DNA from: Astragalus membranaceus
Lineage: Eukaryota; Streptophyta; Magnoliopsida; Fabales; Fabaceae
Reading direction: 5' to 3'
Length of the DNA: 64,000 nt
Assembly: GCA_039519185.1 (NCBI GenBank)
Contig: CM076850.1
Span: 92,315,471-92,379,470, forward strand
The position numbers and the translations under genes are program-made. The notes beneath the pieces were generated by a model. The model did no database searches. It saw only the letters and a list, made by a program, of their open reading frames with translations, and was not told the origin of the DNA. Shown here one piece after another: positions 21,640 to 32,186 of this stretch (the stretch's first letter is position 1; every line of letters begins with the position of its first letter).

Positions 21640-22863
21640 ATGGCTTCAAAAAAGGCACGGATTGGTGTTGCTGCGGGTCCAAGCACCGGGAGGGGACGAA
21701 AAAGGAGCGGAGCTGCTACAAACAACCCATTCGGAATTGTTTTCAAAGATACTGCGCAAGAAGAAAGGTATGAAATACTGTGCAAAAGAAAGGTTGTCGC
21801 CACAAGGTACCCCCACTTTACTCTTACTCTTGGCACCCTAGGAATAGAGGACAATGTTTCTATGCTGCTTAATAACCTGGGTTGGTCAATTTTTTTGAGG
21901 CCCCCTAGGGGCACCTATGAAGGGATTACCTTGGAATTCCTCAGTTCATTGAGTCTTGTTGATGATACAATATCATTTAGGCTTTTTAACGAAGATTTTG
22001 AAATGACACAAGATGAACTTGGGGAAAAGCTGGGGTTTCCCAACATAGGTTTGATTCATGATTCCAGAGACCCCGCCTTCAGGCCGCAAGGGTACAACCC
22101 TCCTGCCTTCTGGACCCAAATCACTGGGAGGGATCATTATGAAGCTAGGACCGCCAAGGCTAGCTGGATTCATAACCCGGTTTTCCGGTATCTTGCTAGA
22201 ATTATGGCCTGTACAGTTTTTGGGAGACAAGAAATGGGAGGGATTAGAACTGGGGAGCTCTTTTTGTTATGGGCAATGATCCATCAAATGCAGGTAAACA
22301 CTTATCATTATATCACTAGGAATTTATTTAATGTTTCTGAACAAACAAAGGGTGATATAGTGATAGGTGGGATGGTTACCTTTCTTGCTGCAAAACTGGG
22401 ACTGGGTGACAGGTTTATAAATTATGATGTCCTGGAAGGTAATACGAGCATTGACATGGATATATGCGAGAGCATGTTCCTAGTCAGACCTATAAATAAA
22501 GCAAGAACAAGGTTTCACTTACTGGTCGATAAGCAAAAGCCAATCATGCTACCAAACCCAGTAAGGACTGACACAAGAAACCCATGAAACTGGTTGTACC
22601 TTGATGTTGCAGGTGATATACCTCAAGAGATACCAGTTCAAGAGGCGGAAGAAGAGATGGTTGACCAACATGCCCAAAACTTCAACCTGGAGGCATGGTG
22701 TGGCAGAATAGAGGCACAGCAGGAGAGGCATGGGGAAGAGCTGCAGCTAATCAGGCAAGACCAGCTGCATCATAGTCAGCAGATGGAGCACATGTCAGAC
22801 ATGCTCCGCACTATGATGCAGCACTTCAGCATCAACCAGGCTCCCCCGCCTGGGCAGCAGTGA
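21640..22863 (+). pseudogene. Athila ORF-1 family (post-pol) gene with one nonsense codon
   Basis: Starts MASKKARIG at 21640. Residues 1-315 match the ATHILA ORF-1 type (RYEILCKRKVVATRYP, LEFLSSLSLVDD, FRLFNEDFEMTQDELGEKLGFP). A TGA at 22585-22587 ends the frame, but the same frame continues to 22863 with a Gln/Glu-rich coiled-coil tail (EAWCGRIEAQQERHGEEL), so the intact gene would have about 407 codons. The gene occupies the envelope-like position between pol and the 3' LTR; I saw no clear signal peptide or membrane segment. Its function in Athila elements is not established. A leader rich in C and A precedes it. Confidence 0.75.
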
Positions 22864-23731
22864 TCATGTGAGCTCTCTTTTACCCTTTCTTGCTATTTAC
22901 TCTATAAAATCATTGAGGACAATGTTCAATCCAAGCATGGGGGGTATCTTGGCCCTGTTTACTGTTTTCTTCTCTAGTTTTTAAATTTCTAGTTTATCTC
23001 AAATAAATAAACTTCATCTCCCCTGGCTGAAAATCTTTGTAAGTTTTTTAAGCATGTTTATTTGATTGGGCCTCTTTTGGGTTAACAATTTAAAATTTCA
23101 TAATTGTGGACTGGCTGGAAAAATATAAAAATGACCATTTATTGCTGCTCTGTGGTTACACACACTTGAGATTTGTTTTTAGTTATTGGTACTTTTAGGA
23201 AGTTTAGAAAAGAAACTAGAAACTTAGTTCTCTTGGTGACATTCACCGGATGCGTGGTTACTGGAGAAAAACGTTTGAGTTGGGATATCAGGCAAAGAAA
23301 AAGAAAAAATAATAAAGCATCAAAGCAAAAAGGGCTGACCACTTTTGTTCAAATTGAAAAAAAAAATGCAAAAGAATTTTTAAAAGTGGTTAGCCTACAT
23401 CAAAGAAAAAGCAAAAGAAAAAGAAAAATGCTTGAATGCCCAACGTATAAAGACCCTCCTTTGAGACCCGGTCTAGTGAATGGAAGACCCAAGCTTAAGA
23501 ATGCTAGGGAACTAGTTCTATGCTGACATTGATATCCTTCCTATTGTGCTAATACCTAAAACTTGTCTCCTAATTCACAAAAGCCCAGAGTAGTATGTCT
23601 CAAGTCAAAAAGCTGCAAAAGTACCCCAGTCCACTAGTTCTGTAAGGATTCAGAGTTTTCCTCCAAAAGTTGGTCTAATGAGTTCTATGGTTTTGCTTGA
23701 GGACAAACAAAGATTCAAGCATGTGGGAGTT
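22864..23731 (+). other. Athila 3' non-coding region with two polypurine-like phrases
   Basis: Non-coding. TTGAGGACAA with GTTCAATCCAAGCATGGGGGG at 22913-22945 and a similar TTGAGGACAA with AGATTCAAGCATGTGGGAGT at 23697-23730. The second directly precedes the 3' LTR and is the likely plus-strand primer; the first is an internal duplicate. Confidence 0.7.
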
Positions 23732-25115
23732 TGAAAAGTCATGTTTTAGTATGTTTTTAGTACCTATTTTAAGTAGTTTATTTGATGTTTTGATTTTAAT
23801 TTAGAGCTATTTTTACTACAAAATTGTTGGATTATATTCTCAGGTTATTATTGAAGCAATTTAGGAATTTTGGTACATAAAGAGTAAAGGATCAAAAGAC
23901 AAAAGGATAGGGAGAAGAATCAGCAATAAGGGGTGCAAATATCAGCTTTATACGCACGGTTCGTGCGTGATTAAGCACGGTCCGTGCGTAAGGTTCGCAG
24001 AAGATGAAGAAACTGAAGAAAAAGAGACGCACGATCCGTGCGCCTTAAAGCACGATCCGTGCGTAACGTTCGCAAAAGCAGAAAATCAAAAGTTTAACTG
24101 CGCACGATCCGTGCGCATGTCAAGCACGATCCGTGCGCCCTGTGATGTTTTAAATTCCAAGCTGTTTTCATGGGGCACGATCCGTGCGCCTGAGAGGCAC
24201 GATCCGTGCGTCCCTTCTGATGGCTAAAAATGTTACAACTCTTCCCATTCTGTCTTTATGGATTGTAATTGATGTTTAGTGCCTTGTCTCTGATCTTGAC
24301 CTATAAAAAGGATCCCAATGTAGCTTCACAATCATCCTGGATTATTGTAATTGACATTCTAAGTTTTAATTGAAGTTCTTGCAAGTTTTTCTCTTTAAGG
24401 TTATTGTTATTCTGCTCATTTATAATTCAGTCTTTTACACGCTTTATTTCATTTCTCGCTATTTATATTTTGCAATTTAAATTATGTTCTTCTCTTCTAC
24501 TCTCTTGTCTACAATGAGCTATTGTGAGTAGACTTCTTTAGTCTTGGGATTTTGGGAAACAATCCTATGATAGGTCCCTGAATAATTCCAAGACTAAACC
24601 CTATCTTATTAGAGTTTGGATTCTAATCTAATTTCATCGTGCGTTTTGTATAATCCAAATGTCAAGTGATGGACCGAAAGGGGAAGCTTGACATTGGAAC
24701 AAATGAAATTAGACAAGGTCGATCAAAGCATGAGAATAGCGTTGATGACCTTGGGATAATAAGGTTGTACTTAATGGGTTTCGGCAATGATCAACCATGA
24801 GAATAGGCTTGATCATTGTTTCGAGACACATTCTTGTTGTCCGAAAGGAAACTTGAATTACACCAAAAGAATACCTTGTCCTTAGAAACAAATTTAAATA
24901 ATAAGATAGGGGATAGTTAAGGGGTTATTTTTATACCTTCATTGTGATCTAACCAAGATCCCAAGACGCTTTTTATATTCTAAGTTAAAACCAATTTTTA
25001 CCAAATCATTCCCTTTCAGCTAATCACCACTAGAAATTAGGTTGGTAATCACATATAACTCCCTGTGGATCGATATTTTTACAACGCGATAGAACCGTAT
25101 ACTTGCGGCATATCA
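23732..25115 (+). repeat. Athila 3' LTR
   Basis: Begins TGAAAAGTCATG and ends GCGGCATATCA. The palindrome cluster is repeated at 23953-24210, with several units differing by single bases from the 5' LTR (for example 14271-14276 CATGCG has become CGTGCG). Confidence 0.9.
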
Positions 25116-25120
25116 GGTCG

Positions 25121-25461
25121 CGAGCAGAGCCGAGAGCGGGTGTACTTGCAAAGACACTCTGACCCCCAAGTCAGGGGAAACAAGTCAAAGTAGGAAATGT
25201 GAGATGGGATAGAATGTGTACCTTTTTGCAAGGGGTTGACGTCTATTTATAGAGTTCGGCGGTGCTCCCTAGCCGCTGGATCACGCGGCTTGATCCCGGC
25301 CGTTGAGGCGCCCAAGCTCATTTTAGGCGCGCCCTTTGTTCTCTGCTACAACGCCGTAGATTGGGTTGGGTCTCTCGAAAGGATTGGGCCCTCGGCCCAG
25401 TCCAGAACAGGTGGCTTGCAAGCGTTGAAGAACATCGGAAGGGAGCCACTGGAGATCATCA
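25121..25461 (-). repeat. Tat-like LTR, second part
   Basis: Resumes after the Athila duplication. It contains GTACTTGCAAAGACACTCTGACCC-type U5/R sequence and a minus-strand TATAAATA box at about 25236-25243. The outer end is placed at ATCA (25458-25461), giving TGAT/ATCA termini; this end is an estimate because the partner LTR is not in the window. Confidence 0.55.
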
Positions 25462-25673
25462 AATAAACAAGGATTTTGATAATAAGAGTTGCTTCTAACC
25501 TTTTACTCTTTCCTATACTCCTACAATTGTGGCATTGGTTACGATATATATTTTGCACTATTGGGCATTGGCTACGGTAGATATTTTGCACGTCATAATT
25601 ACATTTTTATCCCTTCCCTTCTTCCCCCTATATAAACAACATTCATGTCATGGCGGTGGCACACTCAATCTTT
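25462..25673. other. Spacer with a 33-bp tandem duplication
   Basis: No gene seen. GGCATTGG(T/C)TACG followed by ATATTTTGCAC occurs twice in tandem at about 25532-25592. Confidence 0.5.
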
Positions 25674-26412
25674 TAAAACTCGGACCGGTGACCGACTCGG
25701 TGAAGATACTAGGTCAAGGTTTCGATCGAAGGGTTGACAGTTGAACCGCGTGACCATGACCCGGTCTTAAATAAAAAAATTGAATTTTCAGGACATATAA
25801 AATTTCATACTTGTAAAACTAATGCATTAAATTTCTTTTTTTAAGAAAAATAGTCAGTTTTTATATATAAAAAATAATAATACAAGAAAGATTTTAACAG
25901 ATGGTGCACTATGTGCTTGTATATTGAATAATTGAGAGATAAGATATATAACAATCATATTTGAGGCTATTCATCAAAGGCATGTCTGGCTTAGTGGTTG
26001 AGCGCTGGCTGTTAGGAGATAAAGGCACCCAATGCAATGAAGAAGACTTTGCGAAAAGGACTGCTTTCGATTCTTTCTGGTCTGTCGGATTCTGTTGAGA
26101 AGAGGGGACAAGCATCCGACCCGATTTCATGTGGGCTGTCCTAACAAGCCAAATATCATATAAAAAGATAGGATGTTTCGAGTATCTAGTACAGGGTTTG
26201 AATCCAAGCATTGAACTTTTGCTGAAAATGTAATACATATATGCTTGTTTCGTCCGCCCGAGTCGAGTTAGGCGAGTTTGACCGAGTTTCAACCGAGTTG
26301 ATGACGTAAGCACCGGTTTAATGCATATCCGATATAATTACCAGCTCAACTCGGTCACCCCTCCGGTTCCCGGTCGGGCCGGTCCAACCGGCCGGTCCGA
26401 GCCGGGTTTTAC
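25674..26412. mobile_element. Possible non-autonomous TIR element
   Basis: The left end AAAACTCGGACCGGTGACCG and right end GGCCGGTCCGAGCCGGGTTTTA are inverted relatives, both rich in CCGGTC and ACTCGGT. The interior has no coding sequence. No convincing target duplication was found and superfamily is undetermined, so the boundaries are provisional. Confidence 0.35.
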
Positions 26413-26508
26413 AACATTGGGCACACTATCAAACTCTACTATTTTAATCTTCCTCTTTTTAACATTCTCCAAAAAACAATCCTCCGTTTCTCTGCCCTTT
26501 TTGAAGGG

Positions 26509-26903
26509 ATGGCTGAGCAAATTCCATATGGTGTTGTTTCAAGTCTCTAACATGTAAATTTTTGGAACTTTTATCTAGTATCTATTCCTTAATTCCAATA
26601 AATTTTTTCACAGCACACATGATTGTTTTTTATTTATATTTAATTTTAGAGAATTTTCTTATGACAGGTTTGCTTCTGCAGCCTTCCGTGAATTTGGACG
26701 AATTTATGGTGTTGTGGATGAATTGGAAAGACTCAAGAACACAGTTGAATTCATTAGAGTAGTGCTTCTTGATGCTGAGCAGAAACAAGAACCAAAAAAT
26801 GCTGTACAAAACTGGATAAAAAGGCTCAAAGATGTGCTTCATCCGGCTAGATGAATTTTTCATTCAAGATATGAATCACAAAGTGGATGCACATCATCAT
26901 CCT
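26509..26903 (+). pseudogene. NBS-LRR disease-resistance gene, 5' remnant (coiled-coil domain)
   Basis: ATG at 26509 opens MAEQIPYGVVSSL, the characteristic start of a legume CC-NBS-LRR subfamily, then stops at 26548. After about 115 bases resembling an intron or insertion (AG at about 26668), Rx-N-type coiled-coil coding resumes: FASAAFREFGRIYGV, VDELERLKNTVEFIRVVLLDAEQKQEP, NWIKRLKDVLHPA. A short loss follows near 26850 and then DEFFIQDMNHKVD. Homology stops at about 26903, where a copia element begins. The NB-ARC domain is absent from the window. In intact relatives the coiled-coil domain mediates self-association and signalling. Confidence 0.75.
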
Positions 26904-26950
26904 CCAAAAAATTGGTATAACAGAGCTATAAAGATCCTTCAAGATTCATC

Positions 26951-29408
26951 ATGGCGATGCGAGACAACAGTGGCAGAGGAATTCCAACGAACCTCCTTGT
27001 CTTTAATGGAAAAGATTATGACCGATGGTGTGCGCAGATGAAAGTCTTGTTTCGTTTTCAAGATGTACTTGAAATCGTGAATGATGGTGTTCCACCATTG
27101 GCAGCAAACGCCACTGAAGCGGTGAGGAACAACCACCATGCACTGAGAAAGAAAGATTGAAAATGGCTGTTCTTGATTCATCAAAGTGTTGATTCAAACA
27201 TTCTGAACCTGATCATTGATTGTGATTCAGCAAAAGAAGCATGGGATATCCTCAAGAATGCATATGGAGGTGTGGATAGACTGAAGAAGATACGCCTGCA
27301 GCCTCTCAGGAAGCAATACGAGGCATTGAGGATGAAAGATGGAGAATCAATTGGTGAATTCATTACGAGGTTAGTAACTCTAACTAATCAAATGAAAGGC
27401 AATGGTAAGATTGTATTTGAAACAAGTAAAGTAGACAAAGTGCTTAGATCCTTAACTCCAGAATTCGACTATGTTGTAACTGCCATCGAAGAATCCAAGA
27501 ACATAGATGAAATGAGGTTAGATGAACTTCAAGGCTCGATAGAGGCTCATGAATTGAGAATTAGGCAGATAAGTTCAAAGAAAGAGACTGAACAAGCCTT
27601 ACTATCACACTCTTCTAAGAAAAATTGGAAGGCAGGCAACAAGAAAGAAAAAGGAAAATGGAAGGGTAAAGAAAAGGGATCTGGCAGCAAGAAAGAAGAA
27701 CAAGAAAGTTTCGACAAGAAGGAGCAAGATCTGTCGAAGGTGCAGTGCTATAACTGTCAGCAATTTGAGCATTATAGGAACAAATGTAAGAACAAGAAGA
27801 TTCCTAGGAATAAAGATGCTGAAGCCAAATTTGCAAGTGATGGAGGCACAGACTCTGATTCTGACTTAGAAGGATTAATGCTAATGGCAGTCATAGATGA
27901 TGAGATTGAAGAAGACACTCATCTCAATGTAACCGTTGCTGAAAGTAGTGAGCAAAACAGTGGGAACACTAGTGAAAGTGGAAACACTTGTGATGCTCAA
28001 AATACTTGTGCAATGTATGTGTGGCAGGGCAGTGGTGACACTGGTGATGCCTCCAACATGGCCAACAACAATGATGAAGAATTATCCTTCATGACAGCTA
28101 CTGACACATAATTGTTGTTGCTGAAGGCAGACACAAATGAGATCGAAGAAAAATTTGTCGAATGGTACCTCGACACAGGATGCTCAAACCACATGTGCTG
28201 CCATAAGGAGTGGTTTGTCGAACTGAAGCAAATAAGTAAAAAAATCAGATTTGCAGACAACAGCAGAGTCACTGCAGAAGGAATTGATACCATAAAGTTT
28301 CTGTCGAAAGATGGAAAGTGGTGCTACATTCAGGAAGTGTTCTATGAACCAAAGATGAGGAGCAATCTGCTAAGTCTTGGGCAGATGATTGAGAAGAAAT
28401 TCTCTGTCGAAATGAATGATAACAGTCTCGGCTTGTTTGATTCAAACAAGAGGCTGATCCTGAAGGTGCCAATGCAAAGTAACAGAACCTTCAAGATCAA
28501 ATTGCAAGTAATTGAAGAGCAATGCCTCACAACCACTGTTGATGATGAAAAATGGAAGTGGCACAGAAGATTTGGCCACCTAAACTTCAACAGCTTGTGA
28601 CAACTACATGAGAAGAAGATGGTTCATGGGCTGCCAGCAGTGAAAATGCCTGGTGAAGTATGTGATAGCTGCTGCAATCGAAGCAACCTAGAAACTCCTT
28701 CAAATCAGAAGTGCCAGGCAGAGCAAAGAAGAAGTTAGAGGTGATATTCTCTGATGTTTGTGGCCCCTTTGAGGTCAGTTCATTAGGAGGGAACAATTAC
28801 TTTGTCACCTTCATTGATGAGTACACTAGAATGACATGGGTGTACTTGATCAATAAGAAGAGTGAAGTACTTGAAACATTCAGAAACTTCAAGGTGATGA
28901 TTGAAAAGCAAAGTGAGTGTGCAATCAAAACTCTTAGAACAGATGGAGGTGGTGAGTACAACTCACATGAATTTGCAAAATTCTGTGAAAATTAAGGCAT
29001 AGTACATGAAGTCACTTCACCTTACACACCTCAGCATAATGGAACAGCTGAGAGGAAAAATAGAACCATCCTCGACATGGTGAGAAGTATGATGAAGGAA
29101 AAGAAGCTACCTCACAGTTTATGGGGAGAACTAGTAGCCACAGCAGTATACATTCTGAACAAGTGCCTCACAAAGAGATTTATTTGGAAGACACCTGAAG
29201 AAGTTTGGCTAGGAAGAAAGCCAAGTGTCAAGCATCTCAGAATAATTGGCTCATTATGTTACAGACATGTCCCTGAGAGCAGATATCACTTCCTGCGTGA
29301 TCAAGTCAATAATGAGAAGCTGATGCAATGACCAAGCCATTACAAAAGGGAAGTTTTGAAGAACTAAGAACAATGCTTGGGATGATGTCACTTAGCAATG
29401 TGAATTAA
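26951..29408 (+). pseudogene. copia gag-protease-integrase with internal deletion
   Basis: The gag domain begins MAMRDNSGRGIP, has FNGKDYDRWCAQMK, and ends in a CCHC knuckle (CYNCQQFEHYRNKC, one position altered). Protease has WYLDTGCSNHM at about 28165. Integrase has an H/C region near 28560-28680, DVCGPF, TDGGGEY and the HNGTAERKNRT block. In-frame stops occur at about 27158, 28109, 28598 and 28993, and there is one frameshift near 28690. After CYRHVPESR (about 29285) the sequence jumps to RNaseH-end motifs YHFLRDQVNNEKL and then TKPLQKGSFEELRTML (one more shift). Reverse transcriptase and most of RNaseH are therefore missing. Confidence 0.8.
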
Positions 29409-29410
29409 GA

Positions 29411-29637
29411 GGGAATATTGAATATGTTTGTAATTCAATTGCTCTTAGTATTGTTAGGTGTAACTAGTAAAACATCCAATGGGCCAATATGTGGCCCAGT
29501 CGAAATATAGGCCCAATATGGGTGCTGCATTTTTCGATATAGTTTTGAATTACGCTTTAATTGCCTTGCCCAGTTTTTCCCTCTCTTTTCTGCGTTTTCT
29601 ATTCTTTTCCTTCTCCCTGCGCAACTCTCCTCCAACA
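29411..29637 (+). repeat. copia 3' LTR (probable)
   Basis: Starts after the purine tract AAGAGGGAA with TATTGAATATG, near the expected TGTTG start, and may end at CTCCTCCAACA. No partner LTR is available for comparison, so the end is an estimate. Confidence 0.4.
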
Positions 29638-29639
29638 AA

Positions 29640-30012
29640 AGGGTTGGGCACAAAATCTTACTTTGGAATTTGGAATGTGGTTTAAGAACGACTACAATTT
29701 TCTAGAAAAAATTACCTTTGATTATTGTTATTGTGTAGTGCTAGAGTCTTTGCTTGACTGGATATGAAACCTATCATCGCTCAAACATATCAAGTTAAAG
29801 TATAGTGGAACTCTGACATCTTTGCTAGAAGGAATGACCGGTCTTACCAACCTGCATACCCGAGAAGTCATTGATGGTTCTCTCTTAGCTCAAAAGTTCT
29901 CAAAAGAAACGGATGAATTTTGGGAGCCTATCCTCTTCTTTTCTCTCCTTCCTTCTAGTATTATGAATTGTGACTATTTTATCTTAACTGTTGCACCGAA
30001 ACTGAACTAACG
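29640..30012 (+). pseudogene. NBS-LRR gene, 3' remnant (leucine-rich repeats)
   Basis: Reads LESLLDWI, a stop, then NLSSLKHIKLKYSGTL, TSLLEGMTGLTNLHTREVIDG and LLAQKFSKETDEFW. This is the LRR end and the C-terminal signature of the same resistance-gene class as 26509-26903 (relatives read SLPEWIRNLSSL and LPEGMTGLTNLHTL). It is on the same strand and in the expected order, so the two pieces are probably one gene cut by the copia insertion and a large deletion. It ends at about 30009. Confidence 0.6.
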
Positions 30013-30074
30013 TGTTTCAAAATCTCAATATATAATTTTTTAATTGTCAATTAGAATAACAAATTTTTTTGAAT

Positions 30075-30120
30075 ATATAGAGGGCCTAAGCCCATGAATA
30101 TATAGAGGGCCTAAGCCCAA
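30075..30120. repeat. Short direct duplication
   Basis: ATATATAGAGGGCCTAAGCCC occurs twice in tandem just outside the MULE terminus. Confidence 0.8.
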
Positions 30121-30147
30121 CTTAGAATAACAATTTTTAGGACATCA

Positions 30148-30175
30148 CTTTTCCCACACCCCTCCCTACTCACCC
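30148..30175 (+). repeat. Left terminal inverted repeat of the MULE-like unit
   Basis: CTTTTCCCACACCCCTCCCTACTCACCC; the inverse is found at 48671-48698 and again, in the duplicated segment, at 61779-61806. Confidence 0.6.
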
Positions 30176-30643
30176 CCCTCTCCCCTTCACCCAAACACAC
30201 CATAACCGAATCCCGAAACTCCGCCCTCACTCTCTTCGAATCTCCCTCTCCCAAACCCACTTCAATCTTCGATTTTAACCTTCAAACTCATTTTCGGAAC
30301 ATAAGGTACACGATTTTTAACCCTCATTTACTTGCATTTTGCTTGATTTGCTGTGTTTTATCATTTTTCCACTTCTGCATTTTCGCGAAGCATTCGGTTG
30401 ACGACAACTGAATGCTCTTGGAGACGAAGGCAAACCGAATCCATTCGGTTGAGCATAGCTGAATCCATTCGGTTGAGGCCAACAGAACAGTGCAAAATTT
30501 AAAGTTTATTTTACACGTACGGTTGGGGTCAACCGAATATGTATTTGGGTCCCCCCAACCGAATAAGACTGTTATTTTTTAAAAAATTTGTATTTTAATT
30601 GGTTAAATTGTTTATAATGTGTTGTTTTTATTTTTTTTCAGTT

Positions 30644-31997
30644 ATGGCAAAGACTAGAGGTTTAAGTCTTAGTCACAGCTTGAGGGTCGGGCAGCCAGGT
30701 GACCAATGTCGGTTTCAAACCGTAAACGGAAGGAGGACGCACGTGCTGCTGATGCTGGGCCTAGCAGAGGCATGGGTAGGGGTAGGCGTGCTCCAGTTGT
30801 GCTGCCCCCAGTTGTGCAGGAGGATGACATTGGGCAGGACATTGAGAGAGATGTTTACCATCCTGCAGTTGACTTGGCTGGTCATGCTGAGGACTTGAGT
30901 GCATCTGCTCATGCTGAGGAGGCAGCTCCAGCTGAGGATCCTACAGTTCCTTCTACTACCACTGCTCCTTCTACTTCCACTGCTCCTTCTACTTCTACTA
31001 CTGCTGCTCCTCGTGCCACATTTCCTTTTCCTGGTGGCCTGGAGGATAGAACCGTGTTACCGACCAGCTTGGGGACGCAGTGAAGCCCAAAAACAAGCAT
31101 ATGGGTGGTTACCTGGCTCTAATTCAGGTATCTATTAAATTAATTTGTTAAGTTTATTTTGTTGTCTCTGTATGGATCTACTAAATCATTTCATTTGTTC
31201 GTTACAGGCATGGATCTTTGCACACTTTTAGGGATCCCCCTTTGGCTTGAAGACGGTGGTCATAGCTTATGATCAGAGTCAGCCACATTCGAAGAGGTGG
31301 GTTGCTAATACCACCACCCCTTTGGCCAGGGATGCTGTTCGAGTATCTCTAGATAGGTTGCACCCTGATGAAGTCACCTGGCAGCCATACACTGCCCATA
31401 GAGCTACCTGGCCATTTGAGCTCATCAGCCTATTTAGAGGCCACTTACGGAGTGTTAGCTGCATGGTGGGATACATACTAGACCGTGTCTTGAGACAGTT
31501 CGGGCATGTCCAGGGGATACCAGAGGACCCTAAACCCACCACTAGAGCTGTCTTTACAAAAGAGATGGCTGAAGAGAGGTGGCAAGATTTTGACCAGTGG
31601 TTGGTGCAGAGGGGGGCCTCTGTTACCCGGGGTGAGCCAGACACCATACCAGGGTACGCCTATTGGTTTGGGAGGGTCTCACACCCATTCATTGACAAGG
31701 TTAATTATGTGCAGCTGGAGGGTGAGCCCGATTGTAGACAGGTACGTTTCTTTTACATTTTTGTTGTCTTTTTAGTAGTTTTTAAATATTTTTACTTAAT
31801 TAAAATTTGTTGTTTCACAGGCCATGCCACATGTGGTTCAGATGGTGAATGACATGGAGCGTGCGATGGAGGGTACCGTTCCACGACACACACAGCCATG
31901 GATAGTACTCGAGGGCTTCAAAGCCCTAGTGAAGGCATTCCATAGGCTTAGGAAGTATGGCTGTGTGTATAGTAGGAGGAGCCGCAACACTCAATAG
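30644..31997 (+). pseudogene. MAIN-like plant mobile domain (PMD) gene, internally deleted
   Basis: Starts MAKTRGLSLSHSL at 30644, like MAIN-type proteins, with a frameshift before 30706. Exons are about 30644-31137, 31208-31741 and 31821-31997, with GT/AG introns. The exon 1 end (MGGYLALIQ) and exon 2 (AWIFAHF, stop, then WQPYTAHRATWPFELISLFRGHLRS, LDRVLRQFGHVQGIP) are the C-terminal half of the PMD fold. The last exon ends GFKALVKAFHRLRKYG at 31997. Between VLPTSLG and the MGGYLALIQ segment the N-terminal half of the domain is missing. PMD proteins occur both as host silencing and genome-stability factors and inside transposons; here the copy is inactive and transposon-borne. Confidence 0.7.
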
Positions 31998-32186
31998 GAT
32001 GTCTTTGTACGGATATTATTTTGTGGACTTATGTATGACGCTTATGTTTAGTTAGTTATTTATATTTCGGTTGTTCCAGCTTTAATTTGATAAGTTTTAA
32101 AAAAATAACACCTATTCGGCTGCCCCAGCCCGAATATATTCGGTTGGGGTTAGCCGAATCCTCAAAAAAATGAACAGAGGGGTGTG
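31998..32186 (+). other. 3' region of PMD gene with ATTCGG motifs
   Basis: Non-coding. TATTCGGCTGCCCCAGCCCGAAT and ATTCGGTTGGGGTTAGCCGAAT are adjacent palindrome-like motifs at 32109-32158, shortly before the CACTA insertion. Confidence 0.6.

Larger units (their letters stand above)
14019..25115 (+). mobile_element. Athila-type Ty3/gypsy element, 11.1 kb, nearly intact
   Basis: Two LTRs (1386 and 1384 bp) with TGA/TCA ends are flanked by a perfect 5-bp duplication GGTCG (14014-14018 and 25116-25120). It has an Asp-tRNA primer binding site, gag-pro-pol, an Athila ORF-1-type extra gene after pol, and a polypurine-like tract. By eye the LTRs differ at about 13 positions plus a few indels, roughly 1%, so the insertion is fairly young. 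Lesions seen: one extra A at about 18318 separating protease/early RT from the rest of pol, and one TGA in the extra gene. It sits inside the LTR of the Tat-like element. Confidence 0.9.
10624..25461 (-). mobile_element. Tat-like Ty3/gypsy element lacking pol, split by CACTA and Athila insertions
   Basis: Minus-strand element with gag (12437-13884), decayed protease (11590-12344), a primer-binding-like site (13928-13948) and a short LTR (13949-14018 plus 25121-25461). An oppositely directed gene follows at 10624-10980, where the element is cut by the CACTA terminus. Extra open reading frames in antisense orientation downstream of pol are known in Tat-lineage elements. Here RT, RNaseH and integrase are absent between protease and the antisense gene. 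The 3' LTR must lie beyond the CACTA, outside the window. Confidence 0.65.
26904..29637 (+). mobile_element. Ty1/copia element, 5' LTR and RT lost
   Basis: A primer-site-like TTGGTATAACAGAGC at about 26911 (initiator Met tRNA type with small changes) is followed by gag, protease, integrase, a fused RNaseH C-terminus and an LTR-like segment from about 29411. The 5' LTR is reduced to at most a few bases before the primer site. It lies between the 5' and 3' remnants of an NBS-LRR gene, so it probably inserted there, with deletions afterwards. Confidence 0.75.

Noticed and set aside
21328..21682. Gly/Trp-rich minus-strand frames opposite the Athila leader
   Set aside because: They are shadows of the C/A-rich leader on the other strand and lack any motif.
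25985..26225. tRNA-like A box (GGCTTAGTGGTTGAG) and B box (GGTTTGAATCC), suggesting a SINE or tRNA gene
   Set aside because: The boxes are more than 200 bases apart and no cloverleaf or A-tail is visible. Chance or a badly decayed SINE cannot be separated.
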